A stretch of 64,000 bases of DNA from Pukyongia sp963768085 (GTDB taxonomy: Bacteria > Bacteroidota > Bacteroidia > Flavobacteriales > Flavobacteriaceae). A program made the position numbers and the translations under genes. The stretch covers positions 1,817,124 through 1,881,123 of the forward strand of contig CAVYGO010000003.1 of assembly GCA_963768085.1 (NCBI GenBank). Direction: 5' to 3'. Numbering within the stretch: the stretch's first letter is position 1; every line of letters begins with the position of its first letter. This document shows positions 1 to 8,873 of the stretch, in pieces. The notes under the pieces were generated by a model. The model did no database searches and was not told the DNA's origin. It saw nothing but the letters and a program-made list of their open reading frames with translations.

Positions 1-1458
1 AGGCATTCGCTATTCTAAGAGCTTCTTCAACTTCTTCATCAGTTGCATCTTCTTTCGCAACCAATAAATTTCCCTTAACACTGTCATTAAAAAGAATAGA
101 ATCCTGAGTAACCAGCCCAAGAAGGCCTCTTAGCGATCTCTGGGATCATATCGGTGATATTAATTCCATCAATACTGATATCTCCTTTGTTAACGTCGTA
201 AAACCGTGTCAGCAGGTTGGCGATAGTACTTTTACCGCTACCACTTTGTCCTACCAATGCTACCGTGCTGCCTTTGGGAACTTTTAAACTAAAATCCTTC
301 AGCACCCATTCCTCTTCATATTTAAAGGAAATTTGGTTCATCTCAACACTTTGGTCGAAATCAGTTTTTTCTATGGCGTTCGGTTTGTCCACTATAGTAG
401 ATTCTGTCTCAAGAATCTCCATGACACGTTCGGCAGCAGCATTACCTTTCTTTACATTGTAACTGGCCCTGCTGATCGCTTTGGCCGGTGTAAGGATATT
501 ATAAGCAAGCCCCATATATGCAATAAACTGGGCAGGCTCCAGTGTATTTTCAACCAGAACCATATTGCCACCATACCAAAGTAATATGGCGATCACCAGG
601 ATCCCAAGGAATTCACTGGCGGGTGACGCCAGGTTTTGTCGGTTCAGCAGGGTATTGGAAAATTTAAAGAAACGGCTGGTGGATTCCTGAAACTTGGTAT
701 TAAAAATTTTCTCCGCGTTAAATCCCTTAATTATCTTCAAACCTCCTAATGTTTCCTCCATGATCGATAAAAAGTATCCTTGTTCTTTCTGAACCTTGTC
801 CGAATGCCGTTTCAGGCTTTTACCAATACGTGAAATGATAAATCCTGATACCGGGATGAAGATAAATACGAAAATGGTCAACTTAACGCTTATCAGGAGC
901 ATAAAAACTAATGGTGAACAGAATCATTAATGGTTCCCGGACTATCAATTCCAAAATGGAAAGGAAGGAATGCTGAATTTCCAGGACGTCACTTGAAATA
1001 CGGGCGATGGTGTCGCCTTTTCGCTTTTCAGAATAAAACGATACCGGAAGGTCTACCGTCTTACTATAAAGATCATTCCTCAGATCTTTTAACACACCGT
1101 TCCGAAGAAAGGTGATAAAGAACAAGGCCAGATACCCGAATAGGTTCTTCAGTAAAAAAGTTGTGATTACCAGCGCTATCATGATAAGCAAGGTGTTCAT
1201 TTCCCCTGCAGTCTCTGTGTTCTGATTGATATAATAATTGAGGTATTGTTCTGTATAATCACCTAATTCAGCTATGCCCGTGTATTCCGGCATTGTTGCC
1301 GCCTCATCCGAATCTTCGAACAAGACTTTCAGCATGGGGATCAATGAAACAAAGGCCAGCGAGCCAAAGAAGGCATAAAATATGTTCGAAATAATGTTCA
1401 GCCAGGCAAACCTTTTATAAGGCAGGGCATATTTAAGTATTTTTCTGAAGTAATGCAT
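1..1458 (-). CDS. MsbA-like ABC exporter (fused membrane and ATPase domains), partial, two frameshifts
   Basis: Inner-membrane half-transporter of the lipid A/multidrug exporter type. The gene starts at 1458 and runs off the left edge. The first 185 or so codons encode transmembrane helices. Reading then breaks at a run of five A at 903-907 (T on the coding strand); with one base fewer the frame continues directly into the ORF ending at 87. That part contains the Walker A motif GQSGSGKST. A second break lies near 136-150, probably one extra base in GGG at 142-144. Beyond it the correct frame reads LVTQDSILFND, the Q-loop region, and continues to base 1. The signature motif and Walker B lie outside the window. 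The start codon overlaps the stop of the upstream phosphohexomutase gene by one base (TAATG), so the two are translationally coupled. Exporter family is clear; the substrate is not. Confidence 0.85.
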
Positions 1459-3173
1459 TAAAGATCCAGTTCGGTTTTTATGCGGTCAATTCTATGCTGA
1501 AGACGGGTCATTGTATCTTCGCCTTCTGCTGTTGCATGTACGCTCATATAAAATTTGATCTTAGGCTCTGTACCGCTGGGGCGCGCTGCGATTTTACTAC
1601 CGTCTTCGGTATAATAGATCAAAACGTTCGACCTCGGGATATCCATTTCGATAACCGTCCCATCCAAAACATTCGTTGCTTTTCCGGATTGGTAATCTTC
1701 TATACGAGTTACTTTACTGCCATCGATCTCGGATAATGGGTTCTCTCTAAGGGATTTCATCATCGCGATAATTTCTTCAGCTCCTTTTTTACCTTTTTTA
1801 ACCATGGACACAAGTTGTTCATGGTAATACCCATATTCCTTGTAGAGCTTATGTAAATAACCATAAATGCTTTTACCGTCCTCTTTTTTCAAGGCTGCGA
1901 TCTCACAGGCCAACAGGGTAGCGGTTACTGCATCTTTATCGCGAACAAAATCACCTACCATAAATCCGAAGCTCTCTTCCCCGCCACCAATAAATTCTAA
2001 TCCAGGAAAATCATTTACCATTTTGGCTATCCACTTAAAGCCCGTAAGGCCTTCTTTATATGTCACGCCAAATGATTCCGTAATGGTGCGAACCATCGGG
2101 GTAGACACTATAGTAGATGCAAGAAATTGCCTTCCGTTGAGTTTTCCGGCTTTTTTCCATTGTTCTAAGAGAAAATGACACATGATTACCATAGCCTGGT
2201 TACCATTTAACAATACGAGTTGTCCTTTATTATCACGAACTGCGATACCCAGCCGGTCACAATCGGGATCTGTCCCGATCACAATATCCGCACCTTCCTT
2301 TTCCGCTATTTCCAGGGCCATTCTTAAAGCCTCCGGTTCTTCGGGATTAGGAGATTCCACAGTTGGGAAGTCACCATCCGGTTTGGCCTGAGCTTCAACG
2401 ATGTGAAGGTTGTTATAGCCAGACATTTCTAAAACCTTCGGAATCATTGTAATGGAGGTACCATGCAAGGAAGTGAAAACGATCTTCAGTTTATCTTTTG
2501 CTTGCTGAGGGATATTAAAACTTCCATTTTTAAGAGAGGCTTCTGCGAAAGATTGGTCGACAGCCTGGTCAATATAATGGATTAGTTCTTCCTTGGCATC
2601 GAATTTTATATGTCCGTATTGCAGGGTGTTAATCTCTGCTATTATCTCACCATCCTGAGGTGGTACCAGCTGCCCGCCGTCCTGCCAATACACCTTATAT
2701 CCATTGTATTCGGGAGGATTGTGGGAAGCGGTTAGAACGATACCGCAATGACAACCCAGTTCCTTCACCGCGAAAGATAATTCGGGAGTAGGCCGCAGGT
2801 CTGAAAATAAATAGACCTCAATATCATTGGCTGAAAACACATTGGCAACAACTTTCGCCAGTTCTTTCGAATTATGCCGGCAATCGTAGGCGATCGCAAC
2901 CTTTAACTTATCGTTTGGGAACTGCGTATACAGGTAATTAGATAGTCCCTGAGTGTTTTTCCCAAGTGTGTATTTGTTAATCCTGTTATCTCCCACGCCC
3001 ATGACACCGCGCATTCCACCGGTTCCAAACTCGAGATTTTTATAGAAACTGTCTTCAAGACCTTCAGGATCGTAAGCGATCATTTCCTTGATGGTGTGCT
3101 GGGTTTTAATATCGAATACCGGTGTGAGCCACTGATTTACACGTTCCAGTATTTTTGGGTCCACATAGATCAT
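1458..3173 (-). CDS. phosphoglucomutase/phosphomannomutase family protein (phospho-sugar mutase)
   Basis: Cytosolic alpha-D-phosphohexomutase of 571 aa that interconverts hexose 1- and 6-phosphates for cell-wall and polysaccharide precursors. All family signatures are present: the catalytic phosphoserine loop TASHNPPEYNG with Ser about 150, the metal-binding loop DPDCDRLG at 302-309, the sugar-specificity loop GGGEESFG at 396-403, and the C-terminal phosphate-binding RPSGTEPKIK. The length is typical of the long Bacteroidota/PGM2-like branch. It is followed without a gap by the exporter gene. Whether glucose, mannose or glucosamine phosphate is preferred cannot be read from the sequence. Confidence 0.93.
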   Translation of the reverse strand: MIYVDPKILERVNQWLTPVFDIKTQHTIKEMIAYDPEGLEDSFYKNLEFGTGGMRGVMGVGDNRINKYTLGKNTQGLSNYLYTQFPNDKLKVAIAYDCRHNSKELAKVVANVFSANDIEVYLFSDLRPTPELSFAVKELGCHCGIVLTASHNPPEYNGYKVYWQDGGQLVPPQDGEIIAEINTLQYGHIKFDAKEELIHYIDQAVDQSFAEASLKNGSFNIPQQAKDKLKIVFTSLHGTSITMIPKVLEMSGYNNLHIVEAQAKPDGDFPTVESPNPEEPEALRMALEIAEKEGADIVIGTDPDCDRLGIAVRDNKGQLVLLNGNQAMVIMCHFLLEQWKKAGKLNGRQFLASTIVSTPMVRTITESFGVTYKEGLTGFKWIAKMVNDFPGLEFIGGGEESFGFMVGDFVRDKDAVTATLLACEIAALKKEDGKSIYGYLHKLYKEYGYYHEQLVSMVKKGKKGAEEIIAMMKSLRENPLSEIDGSKVTRIEDYQSGKATNVLDGTVIEMDIPRSNVLIYYTEDGSKIAARPSGTEPKIKFYMSVHATAEGEDTMTRLQHRIDRIKTELDL

Positions 3174-3209
3174 TTATTGCAATTAGATGTTGAAAGGAAT
3201 TAGTTGCTG

Positions 3210-3217
3210 CAAAAGTA
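3210..3217 (-). promoter_or_regulatory. Bacteroidota -7 box for the phosphohexomutase gene
   Basis: On the minus strand the bases read TACTTTTG, an exact TAnnTTTG, 37 nt before the ATG at 3173. No good TTG lies about 19 nt further upstream, so only the -7 element supports the call. Confidence 0.45.
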
Positions 3218-3230
3218 GCGAAAGTTGAGC

Positions 3231-4184
3231 TTAATCATTAAAGTTTATGTCTTCTTTAATAATGTAATGATGGGATCCTTGTTTACTTCTCAGTATAAGT
3301 TCACCAAGAAAACCGGCCAGGAACAGTTGTGTCCCCAGTATCATGGCGGTGAGTGCGATATAGAACTGAGGCCGTTCTGTGATAAGTCGGCCATCAGGAT
3401 TAATAAACAGCTTGTCGATACCCAGATAGGCTGCAAAACAGAAACCTACAAAAAGCATAAGGGCACCCCAGGCGCCAAACAGGTGCATTGGTCGCTTCCC
3501 AAAGCGAGAGAGGAACGATATGGTAATAAGATCGAGAAAGCCACGAATAAACCGCTCTGCGCCAAATTTTGTAGTTCCGTATTTTCGCTTCTGATGTTTA
3601 ACCACTTTTTCTCCTATTTTACTGAATCCCGCGTTTTTCGCCAATACGGGAATATAGCGATGCATTTCTCCTGTAACTTCAATGGTCTTGATCACATCAT
3701 TCCGATATGCTTTCAGACCACAATTAAAGTCATGAAGTTTAACACCCGATGTTTTCCGCGCCGCATAATTGAAAAGCTTAGAAGGTATATTCTTTGTCAC
3801 CACCGAGTCGTACCTCTTTTTCTTCCAACCACTCACCAGCTGGTAGCCTTCTTTTGTGATCATGCTGTACAATTCGGGAATTTCCTCGGGATCGTCCTGC
3901 AGGTCAGCATCCATGGTGATCACTACATCTCCTTTAGCCAGGGCAAATCCGGCATGCAGTGCCTGGGATTTTCCAAAATTCTTCAAAAAACGTATTCCTT
4001 TAACTTCCCGATGTTTTTCTGCAAGTTCACGAATGATCTTCCAGGAATCGTCCGTACTTCCATCGTCTATGAACAACAACTCGTATAAAAAACCATTGGA
4101 TTGCATAACATCTGCAATCCAATGGTAGAGTTCGTTTAACGATTCTTCTTCGTTGAGAAGCGGAATTACGATGGAAATATTCAT
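3231..4184 (-). CDS. family 2 glycosyltransferase, polyprenyl-phosphate sugar transferase type
   Basis: 317 aa. An N-terminal GT-A domain (about 1-225) carries the nucleotide-sugar and metal motif DADLQDDPEEIP (DAD at 92-94). Two hydrophobic segments follow near 233-258 and 274-298. This is the layout of DPM1/GtrB-like enzymes, which move a sugar from a nucleotide donor to polyprenyl phosphate at the inner membrane. The DUF4199 gene upstream ends 12 nt before its start (after frameshift correction), so the two are probably co-transcribed. The sugar is unknown. Confidence 0.9.
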   Translation of the reverse strand: MNISIVIPLLNEEESLNELYHWIADVMQSNGFLYELLFIDDGSTDDSWKIIRELAEKHREVKGIRFLKNFGKSQALHAGFALAKGDVVITMDADLQDDPEEIPELYSMITKEGYQLVSGWKKKRYDSVVTKNIPSKLFNYAARKTSGVKLHDFNCGLKAYRNDVIKTIEVTGEMHRYIPVLAKNAGFSKIGEKVVKHQKRKYGTTKFGAERFIRGFLDLITISFLSRFGKRPMHLFGAWGALMLFVGFCFAAYLGIDKLFINPDGRLITERPQFYIALTAMILGTQLFLAGFLGELILRSKQGSHHYIIKEDINFND

Positions 4185-4196
4185 TCACCCGCGGTC

Positions 4197-4725
4197 TTAA
4201 TGTTCCGGTCGATTATTCTTCATGATAAGTCCACCTACCAGCGAAATTATAAATCCGAAAAACAGGGTGGCAATTATCCCCAAGGCAGCACATAATGCCA
4301 GGACTCATAAATTTTTCAGTCATGCTTAGCGCCATTTCAGCCTGTTCGGCCGTCATATTCGGATTTTGCTCATACATTCGTTCTTCGGTAAGTTCCAGTA
4401 TTTTTTGAACAACATCCGGATCTATAAACGTAACGAAGATCAGGTTGAAAATAACCCCAACTATTCCGGCAATTAATGATATCGCTAAACCTGCTTTAAG
4501 AGCTTCACCCAGTGACATATAACCACCGTTATCCTTTTTAAAAGCCTTCAGTCCATAGATAAGAATTACCACCATAAGCGCAAAACTTATCACACCAGAC
4601 CACCAGGGGCGCTCAATGTGTTCATCGAGTACAAAAAGAACTATCGACCAGCCTATAGAGGCCAGCGCTAGAATGAGACCGTAATTAAGGGCAATTTTTT
4701 TAATTGATGCTTTTGGAGTGTCCAT
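4197..4725 (-). CDS. DUF4199 membrane protein, one frameshift near 4290
   Basis: Small Bacteroidota membrane protein of unknown function, about 175 aa with several transmembrane helices. As sequenced the frame runs to 4213 and ends in a Cys/His-rich tail unlike the family. Dropping one base near 4288-4295 restores AALGIIATLFFGFIISLVGG, a hydrophobic last helix, then a lysine/asparagine tail with a stop at 4197. ATG at 4725 (MDTPKASIKK) is preferred as the start because it matches the usual N-terminus; in-frame starts also occur at 4770 (ATG) and 4782 (TTG). It probably forms an operon with the glycosyltransferase. Confidence 0.75.
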
Positions 4726-4874
4726 ATTGAAATTTTTTGGTCCGCCAAGGGCGGAGGGTTGTTTTGGCATGTTAGTTAACAAAGATAAGAAAACGTTACA
4801 TTAGTCTCACCATTATTGAAACAAGAAAGAGGGAGGCTTGTTTCGGTAAATATTTGACTATAAATCGTAAATAT

Positions 4875-4907
4875 TTGTTGTGTATTTATGAATATTGCTT
4901 AAATTTG
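4875..4907 (+). promoter_or_regulatory. promoter of the L31 gene
   Basis: TAAATTTG at 4900-4907 matches the Bacteroidota -7 box. TTG at 4878-4880 lies 19 nt upstream (a second TTG is at 4875). The -7 box continues as GCACAC, as in the other two ribosomal promoters of this window. The 5' leader contains a perfect small hairpin CTCAA-AAA-TTGAG. Confidence 0.7.
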
Positions 4908-4946
4908 CACACTCAAAAATTGAGAGAATTCGAAAACGATTAGAAG

Positions 4947-5219
4947 ATGAAAAAAGATATCCATCCGGAGAATTACAGATTAGTAGCATTTAAAGACATG
5001 TCGAATGAAGACGTGTTTGTCACGAAATCTACTGCAAATACCAAGGAAACCATTGAAGTTGACGGTGTGGAATATCCTTTGGTGAAAATGGAAATTTCAA
5101 GAACTTCACACCCTTTTTATACTGGTAAGGCGAAATTAATTGATACTGCAGGACGTATTGATAAGTTCAAGAACAAATACAAGAAGTTTAGTAAAGAAGT
5201 TGCGAAAGAGGAAGAATAA
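4947..5219 (+). CDS. rpmE2: 50S ribosomal protein L31, type B
   Basis: 90 aa. It begins MKKDIHPENYRLVAFKDMS and has the central SRTSHPFYTGK segment typical of L31. It lacks the CxxC zinc site of type A L31, so it is the zinc-independent type B form. It is a single-gene transcription unit with its own promoter and terminator. Confidence 0.96.
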   Translation: MKKDIHPENYRLVAFKDMSNEDVFVTKSTANTKETIEVDGVEYPLVKMEISRTSHPFYTGKAKLIDTAGRIDKFKNKYKKFSKEVAKEEE

Positions 5220-5241
5220 TTCTTCTTTCAATAAGAATTCA

Positions 5242-5272
5242 AAAAGCCTTCGAACATCGAAGGCTTTTTTTA
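5242..5272 (+). terminator. intrinsic terminator after the L31 gene
   Basis: Perfect stem AGCCTTCGA/TCGAAGGCT (5246-5254 and 5258-5266) with a 3-nt loop, followed by seven T; A-rich 5' flank. Confidence 0.9.
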
Positions 5273-5299
5273 TTAGCTTTGAATTCAGAACAGATCCTT

Positions 5300-6475
5300 A
5301 TGAATTATATTCTTTTCGACGGCAGCGTTCGTGATCAGCTTTTACCTTTTACCTTTACCAGACCTGTGGCTGATATCCGTATGGGCATACTCACTATTCG
5401 TGAAAAATGGGAGAAACATCTTGGCTTTACCACAACAACCGTCACAGAAGACCATCTTTCTGTGCAATGGCCTATGGTAGAACTGGAGGAGAATGTGCTT
5501 ATTAATGCTTCTTTTTTACCCTCTGCTGCTTTAGTTGCCCGCATAAGAACATTAACTGTAAACCAGGCGATCTTTTATAAGAATGAGCCTGTCGCTTTTT
5601 ACGCCAGCGAAGGCCAGGAAATAGAGTTTGAAAGTTTCGAGGTCTCTGAATATACAGAAGACGACGTACTGCGTATAGAACATACATGGGACATTTTTGC
5701 TAAAAATCATGAAGCGATAAAGCGGGATTACGAATTGATCACCGAAGGCCGTAAGTCGCAACCCATCCCTGAGATGACGGTGGCATTTCATCCGGAAAGA
5801 ATTTTTATAGAAGAAGGTGCTAAACTACCGCTATGTTCCTTAAATGCAGCCGATGGCCCTATCTATATTGGTAAGAACAGCGAAATCATGGAAGGATCCA
5901 TGATTCGTGGCCCATTCGCCCTTTGTGAAGGATCCACGGTAAAAATGGCCAGTAAGATCTACACCGGATGTACCATTGGCCCGTACAGTAAAATAGGGGG
6001 AGAGGTAAATAATTCGGTGTTGTTTGGATATTCCAATAAAGGTCATGACGGCTTCCTTGGGAATTCGGTTTTAGGCGAATGGTGTAATATTGGTGCCGAC
6101 ACCAATACTTCGAATATGAAGAACAATTATGCCGAAGTTAAAATTTGGGATTATAATACCGAGCGATTCGCCAGGACGGGCTTACAGTTCTGCGGGTTGA
6201 TGATGGGTGATCACAGTAAGTGTGGGATCAATACCATGTTCAATACCGGAACCGTGGTGGGCGTAAGCGCTAATATCTTCGGAAGTGGATTTCCACGGAA
6301 TTTCATCCCTAGTTTCAGTTGGGGGGGCAGTCATGGTACGACAACGTATAAAACCGACAAAGCCTTCGAAACCGCTAAAGAGATGATGGTGCGGCGCAAT
6401 GTGGAATTTACGGAAGATGATGCGAAGATCCTTGAGCATGTTTTCGAGGAAACAGCGAAGTTCCGAAGGGACTAG
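5300..6475 (+). CDS. GlmU-like sugar nucleotidyltransferase/acyltransferase (alternative Bacteroidota GlmU family)
   Basis: 391 aa, cytosolic. The N-terminal region starts MNYILFDGSVRDQLLPFTFTRP and the C-terminal half has hexapeptide-type left-handed beta-helix repeats (for example IYIGKNSEIMEGSMIRGP). This is the layout of the alternative bacterial GlmU family, predicted to make UDP-GlcNAc from glucosamine 1-phosphate in Bacteroidota that lack classical GlmU. ATG at 5300 is chosen; the longer ORF uses a TTG at 5279 that sits in the terminator of the preceding gene. Its exact activity is inferred from the family, not shown. Confidence 0.85.
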   Translation: MNYILFDGSVRDQLLPFTFTRPVADIRMGILTIREKWEKHLGFTTTTVTEDHLSVQWPMVELEENVLINASFLPSAALVARIRTLTVNQAIFYKNEPVAFYASEGQEIEFESFEVSEYTEDDVLRIEHTWDIFAKNHEAIKRDYELITEGRKSQPIPEMTVAFHPERIFIEEGAKLPLCSLNAADGPIYIGKNSEIMEGSMIRGPFALCEGSTVKMASKIYTGCTIGPYSKIGGEVNNSVLFGYSNKGHDGFLGNSVLGEWCNIGADTNTSNMKNNYAEVKIWDYNTERFARTGLQFCGLMMGDHSKCGINTMFNTGTVVGVSANIFGSGFPRNFIPSFSWGGSHGTTTYKTDKAFETAKEMMVRRNVEFTEDDAKILEHVFEETAKFRRD

Positions 6476-6488
6476 TTGAAAGTTTTAA

Positions 6489-6791
6489 CTATTTCAGGGG
6501 TTTTAGCGGGACCACTTCATAAATAAATAAAAAGTAGATCAATACAATTCCTACCACAGTCATGCTGATCCAGAAAATCAAAAGGAATCGTTTGCGACTG
6601 CTGGCATTCTCCTCGAAGATCTTCTTCTGAAATTCGGCAAATTCATGGCCTTTCATCTTGGTATGGTCTACAAATTCACCGTATTTGGCATTCATTGCGG
6701 ATGCTCGATCACTTAACGCATTACGCTTGCCCAGCATTCGGGCATTATTCTTAATAACAGCTATGGCATTGCTTACAAATCCTGAGCTCAT
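6489..6791 (-). CDS. small single-pass membrane protein (paralogue of the next gene)
   Basis: 100 aa, function not recognised. The soluble N-terminal part contains EFVDHTKMKGHEFAEFQ; a single transmembrane helix lies at about 70-92, followed by a short tail ending PLKPLK. It shares the motif Y-EFVDHT-MK-HE-A-FQK--FE, at the same distance from the helix, with the protein encoded at 6802-7086, 10 nt upstream. The two are therefore a tandem duplicate and very likely an operon. Confidence 0.75.
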   Translation of the reverse strand: MSSGFVSNAIAVIKNNARMLGKRNALSDRASAMNAKYGEFVDHTKMKGHEFAEFQKKIFEENASSRKRFLLIFWISMTVVGIVLIYFLFIYEVVPLKPLK

Positions 6792-6801
6792 AGTTTCTTG
6801 T

Positions 6802-7086
6802 TTAACTTATCATCCACTTAAACATATAAGGTAATGATAGAAGAAATAGAATGGTTAAAATAATTGTCGTAGTTATAAATACTCTCTGGACCGTATTATC
6901 GCGTCTTGTTTTTTCGAATAGCTCCTTTTGAAAATCGGCGTATTCGTGAGTTTTCATTTGTGTGTGATCTACAAACTCACGGTAACCACTAGGCATAGTT
7001 TGAACTTCCTTATAAGAAAGCTTTCGCCGTTTACTTTTCATATTGTAATTGGTCCTCTGATTCCCTAAGTTCCCTCGTATGCCCAT
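6802..7086 (-). CDS. small single-pass membrane protein (paralogue of the previous gene)
   Basis: 94 aa, function not recognised. A basic N-terminal stretch is followed by EFVDHTQMKTHEYADFQ and one transmembrane helix near 70-90. Only the 35-residue motif and the helix are shared with its neighbour at 6489-6791; the N-termini differ. The start is uncertain: ATG at 7086, or the internal ATG 15 codons later that begins MKSKRRKLSYK. Confidence 0.7.
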   Translation of the reverse strand: MGIRGNLGNQRTNYNMKSKRRKLSYKEVQTMPSGYREFVDHTQMKTHEYADFQKELFEKTRRDNTVQRVFITTTIILTILFLLSLPYMFKWMIS

Positions 7087-7140
7087 ATTGTGATTTATTA
7101 TAAGTGGGAAATATTATTCACTTTGTTACAATAGTGATGC

Positions 7141-8760
7141 CTACTCTTCTTTTCTTACCCGCTTCAACACCAGGAAATTCTGCGGGTTGATCCCGAGACC
7201 ACTCACCTTTTTGTTCACGAACCGTATGGCCATATCATAGTATAGAGGTACGATGGGTGCATCGGCAATCACGATAGAATCCATTTGCGCATACAAATGT
7301 TTCCTTATTTCGATGTTTGAAATATTTAATGCTTGCACATACAGACTATCGAAGGCCTCATTCTTATAATGTGTATAATTGGGTCCGTTCGGAGTAAAGT
7401 TCGGACTATAGAACAGCGACAGATAATTCTCCGCATCGGGATAATCGGCTATCCAGCTCGCCCTGAAGATATCCAATTCCCCACTACTTTTCATCTGGCG
7501 TAATGTGGAAGGCGGCATTACATCAACCGTAACAGCAACGCCAAGTTTTTCCAGCTCCCGTTGTATGTATTCACAAATATCCAGGTATTGACTATTGGTC
7601 CCGATAATTATTTCGGGATTCATATCTCCGGTCTCGGCCTTGTATTGCTCAATAAGTGATCTGGCCTTATCGGGATCGTAGGTGTAACCATCTATTTCAT
7701 CGAATCCAGGTAAGCCTTTAGGGATAAACCCATGTTCCGCTGGTATCCCCATACCATTTCTTAAATAAGTGACCATTTTTTCACGGTCGAAACCATAATT
7801 TACCGCCTGCCTCAATAGGTTCGATTTGATCTCCGGGGTGTTGGCACCCATGAAAAAACCAAGGTATTCGGTATTCAGATAGGGTGCGGTGATCAGTTTT
7901 ACACGGTCCTTGTATTTGGGCTGTAAGGTACCGGTTGTTGTAATGATCTCGTCTTTATAGGAATTGTCTAATCCGGACACGAAATCAATCTTCCCCTGGG
8001 CAAACTGCAGGAATTCACTTTGCTTATCGGGTAAAAAAGTGATAGCAATAGCCTCCAGGTAGGGGAGCTGCTCGCCATTTTCATCCGTTTCAAAATAAAG
8101 TGAATTCTTCCGCAATACCAATTTCACATTCTCTTCCCAGAGCTTAAATTGAAATGGCCCAGTACCTACAGGATTCCTTCGGAATTCACCACCGTAGAAA
8201 TCCACGGCTTCCTGTGGAACAACGGAGCAATACCGCATAGATAAAAGTCCTAAGAATGCGGGGAAGGGTTGTTTTAATTTTATTACAAAGGTAGTGTCGT
8301 TAGAGGCTTCATAGCTTTCCACGGTGCTCATTACCCAGCTTCCGGGAGAAGCGACATTCGAGTCCGTAAGGCGATCGAAACTAAAAGCGAAATCACTCGC
8401 GGTGACCACTCTTGTTGAATCGGGAGCGAATGCCTTGTTTTTATGAAAATATACATCGCTCCTAAGATAGAACGTATAGGTAAGGGTGGTGTCATTGATC
8501 TCCCAGCTTTTGGCAATATCGGGTTGGATGTTCAATGAATCATCCAGTTGTACCAAACCATTATAAAGTTGGTTGGTTGGCCAAATAATTTGCGGATTGC
8601 GGGCAAAAGCCGGATCGAGGGTAGGAATGTTACTGTGTTCGTTGTAGCGGAAGACGAGGTGGTCTTGTGATTTTTCACTGTCTTTATCACAGGAAACCAT
8701 AATACTTGAAAGGATGACTATTATAGGCCAAAAGTCGGAAGTCCGAAGTCCGAAGTTCAT
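7141..8760 (-). CDS. family 5 extracellular solute-binding lipoprotein (peptide/oligopeptide ABC type)
   Basis: 539 aa. A short hydrophobic segment followed by SIMVSC gives a lipobox with Cys24, so the protein is lipid-anchored outside the inner membrane. The mature part has the DppA/OppA-like fold signature from LDPAFARNPQIIWPTNQLYNGLV onward (split here only in description) and binds peptides or similar ligands. No permease or ATPase gene lies next to it, so its transporter partner is elsewhere. The first ten codons are built from an AGTCCGA-type direct repeat that continues into the intergenic region, so the exact N-terminus may be odd, but no later start keeps the signal peptide. Confidence 0.87.
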   Translation of the reverse strand: MNFGLRTSDFWPIIVILSSIMVSCDKDSEKSQDHLVFRYNEHSNIPTLDPAFARNPQIIWPTNQLYNGLVQLDDSLNIQPDIAKSWEINDTTLTYTFYLRSDVYFHKNKAFAPDSTRVVTASDFAFSFDRLTDSNVASPGSWVMSTVESYEASNDTTFVIKLKQPFPAFLGLLSMRYCSVVPQEAVDFYGGEFRRNPVGTGPFQFKLWEENVKLVLRKNSLYFETDENGEQLPYLEAIAITFLPDKQSEFLQFAQGKIDFVSGLDNSYKDEIITTTGTLQPKYKDRVKLITAPYLNTEYLGFFMGANTPEIKSNLLRQAVNYGFDREKMVTYLRNGMGIPAEHGFIPKGLPGFDEIDGYTYDPDKARSLIEQYKAETGDMNPEIIIGTNSQYLDICEYIQRELEKLGVAVTVDVMPPSTLRQMKSSGELDIFRASWIADYPDAENYLSLFYSPNFTPNGPNYTHYKNEAFDSLYVQALNISNIEIRKHLYAQMDSIVIADAPIVPLYYDMAIRFVNKKVSGLGINPQNFLVLKRVRKEE

Positions 8761-8832
8761 ATTATTTTATGTTTAATGTCGATTGTCTGTTTTCTGTTTT
8801 CTGTCGTCTGTTGGCGGTGGTCTTCCGACTTC
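8709..8832. repeat. short direct repeats between the binding-protein gene and mtaB
   Basis: On the plus strand the unit AAGTCCG/GAAGTCC repeats at 8738-8758 inside the 5' end of the binding-protein gene. TGTCTGTTTTCTG-type units repeat at about 8782-8812, and CTTCCGACTTC reappears in inverted sense at 8822-8832. This looks like an intergenic repeat that has grown into the coding region. Confidence 0.5.
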
Positions 8833-8843
8833 AAAATACTTCG

Positions 8844-8851
8844 TATCTTTG
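8844..8851 (+). promoter_or_regulatory. -7 box for mtaB
   Basis: TATCTTTG matches TAnnTTTG exactly and lies 22 nt before the ATG at 8874. The upstream -33 region is weak. Confidence 0.5.
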
Positions 8852-8873
8852 TGCCCCTTGCTAAAGTACAAGA

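Noticed and set aside
883..907. Programmed ribosomal frameshift in the ABC exporter
   Set aside because: There is no slippery heptamer plus stimulator pattern, and a second indel at about 142 in the same gene favours sequence error.
3225..4088. 287-codon open frame on the plus strand
   Set aside because: It lies entirely opposite the family 2 glycosyltransferase gene, which has clear motifs; this frame has no recognisable domain.
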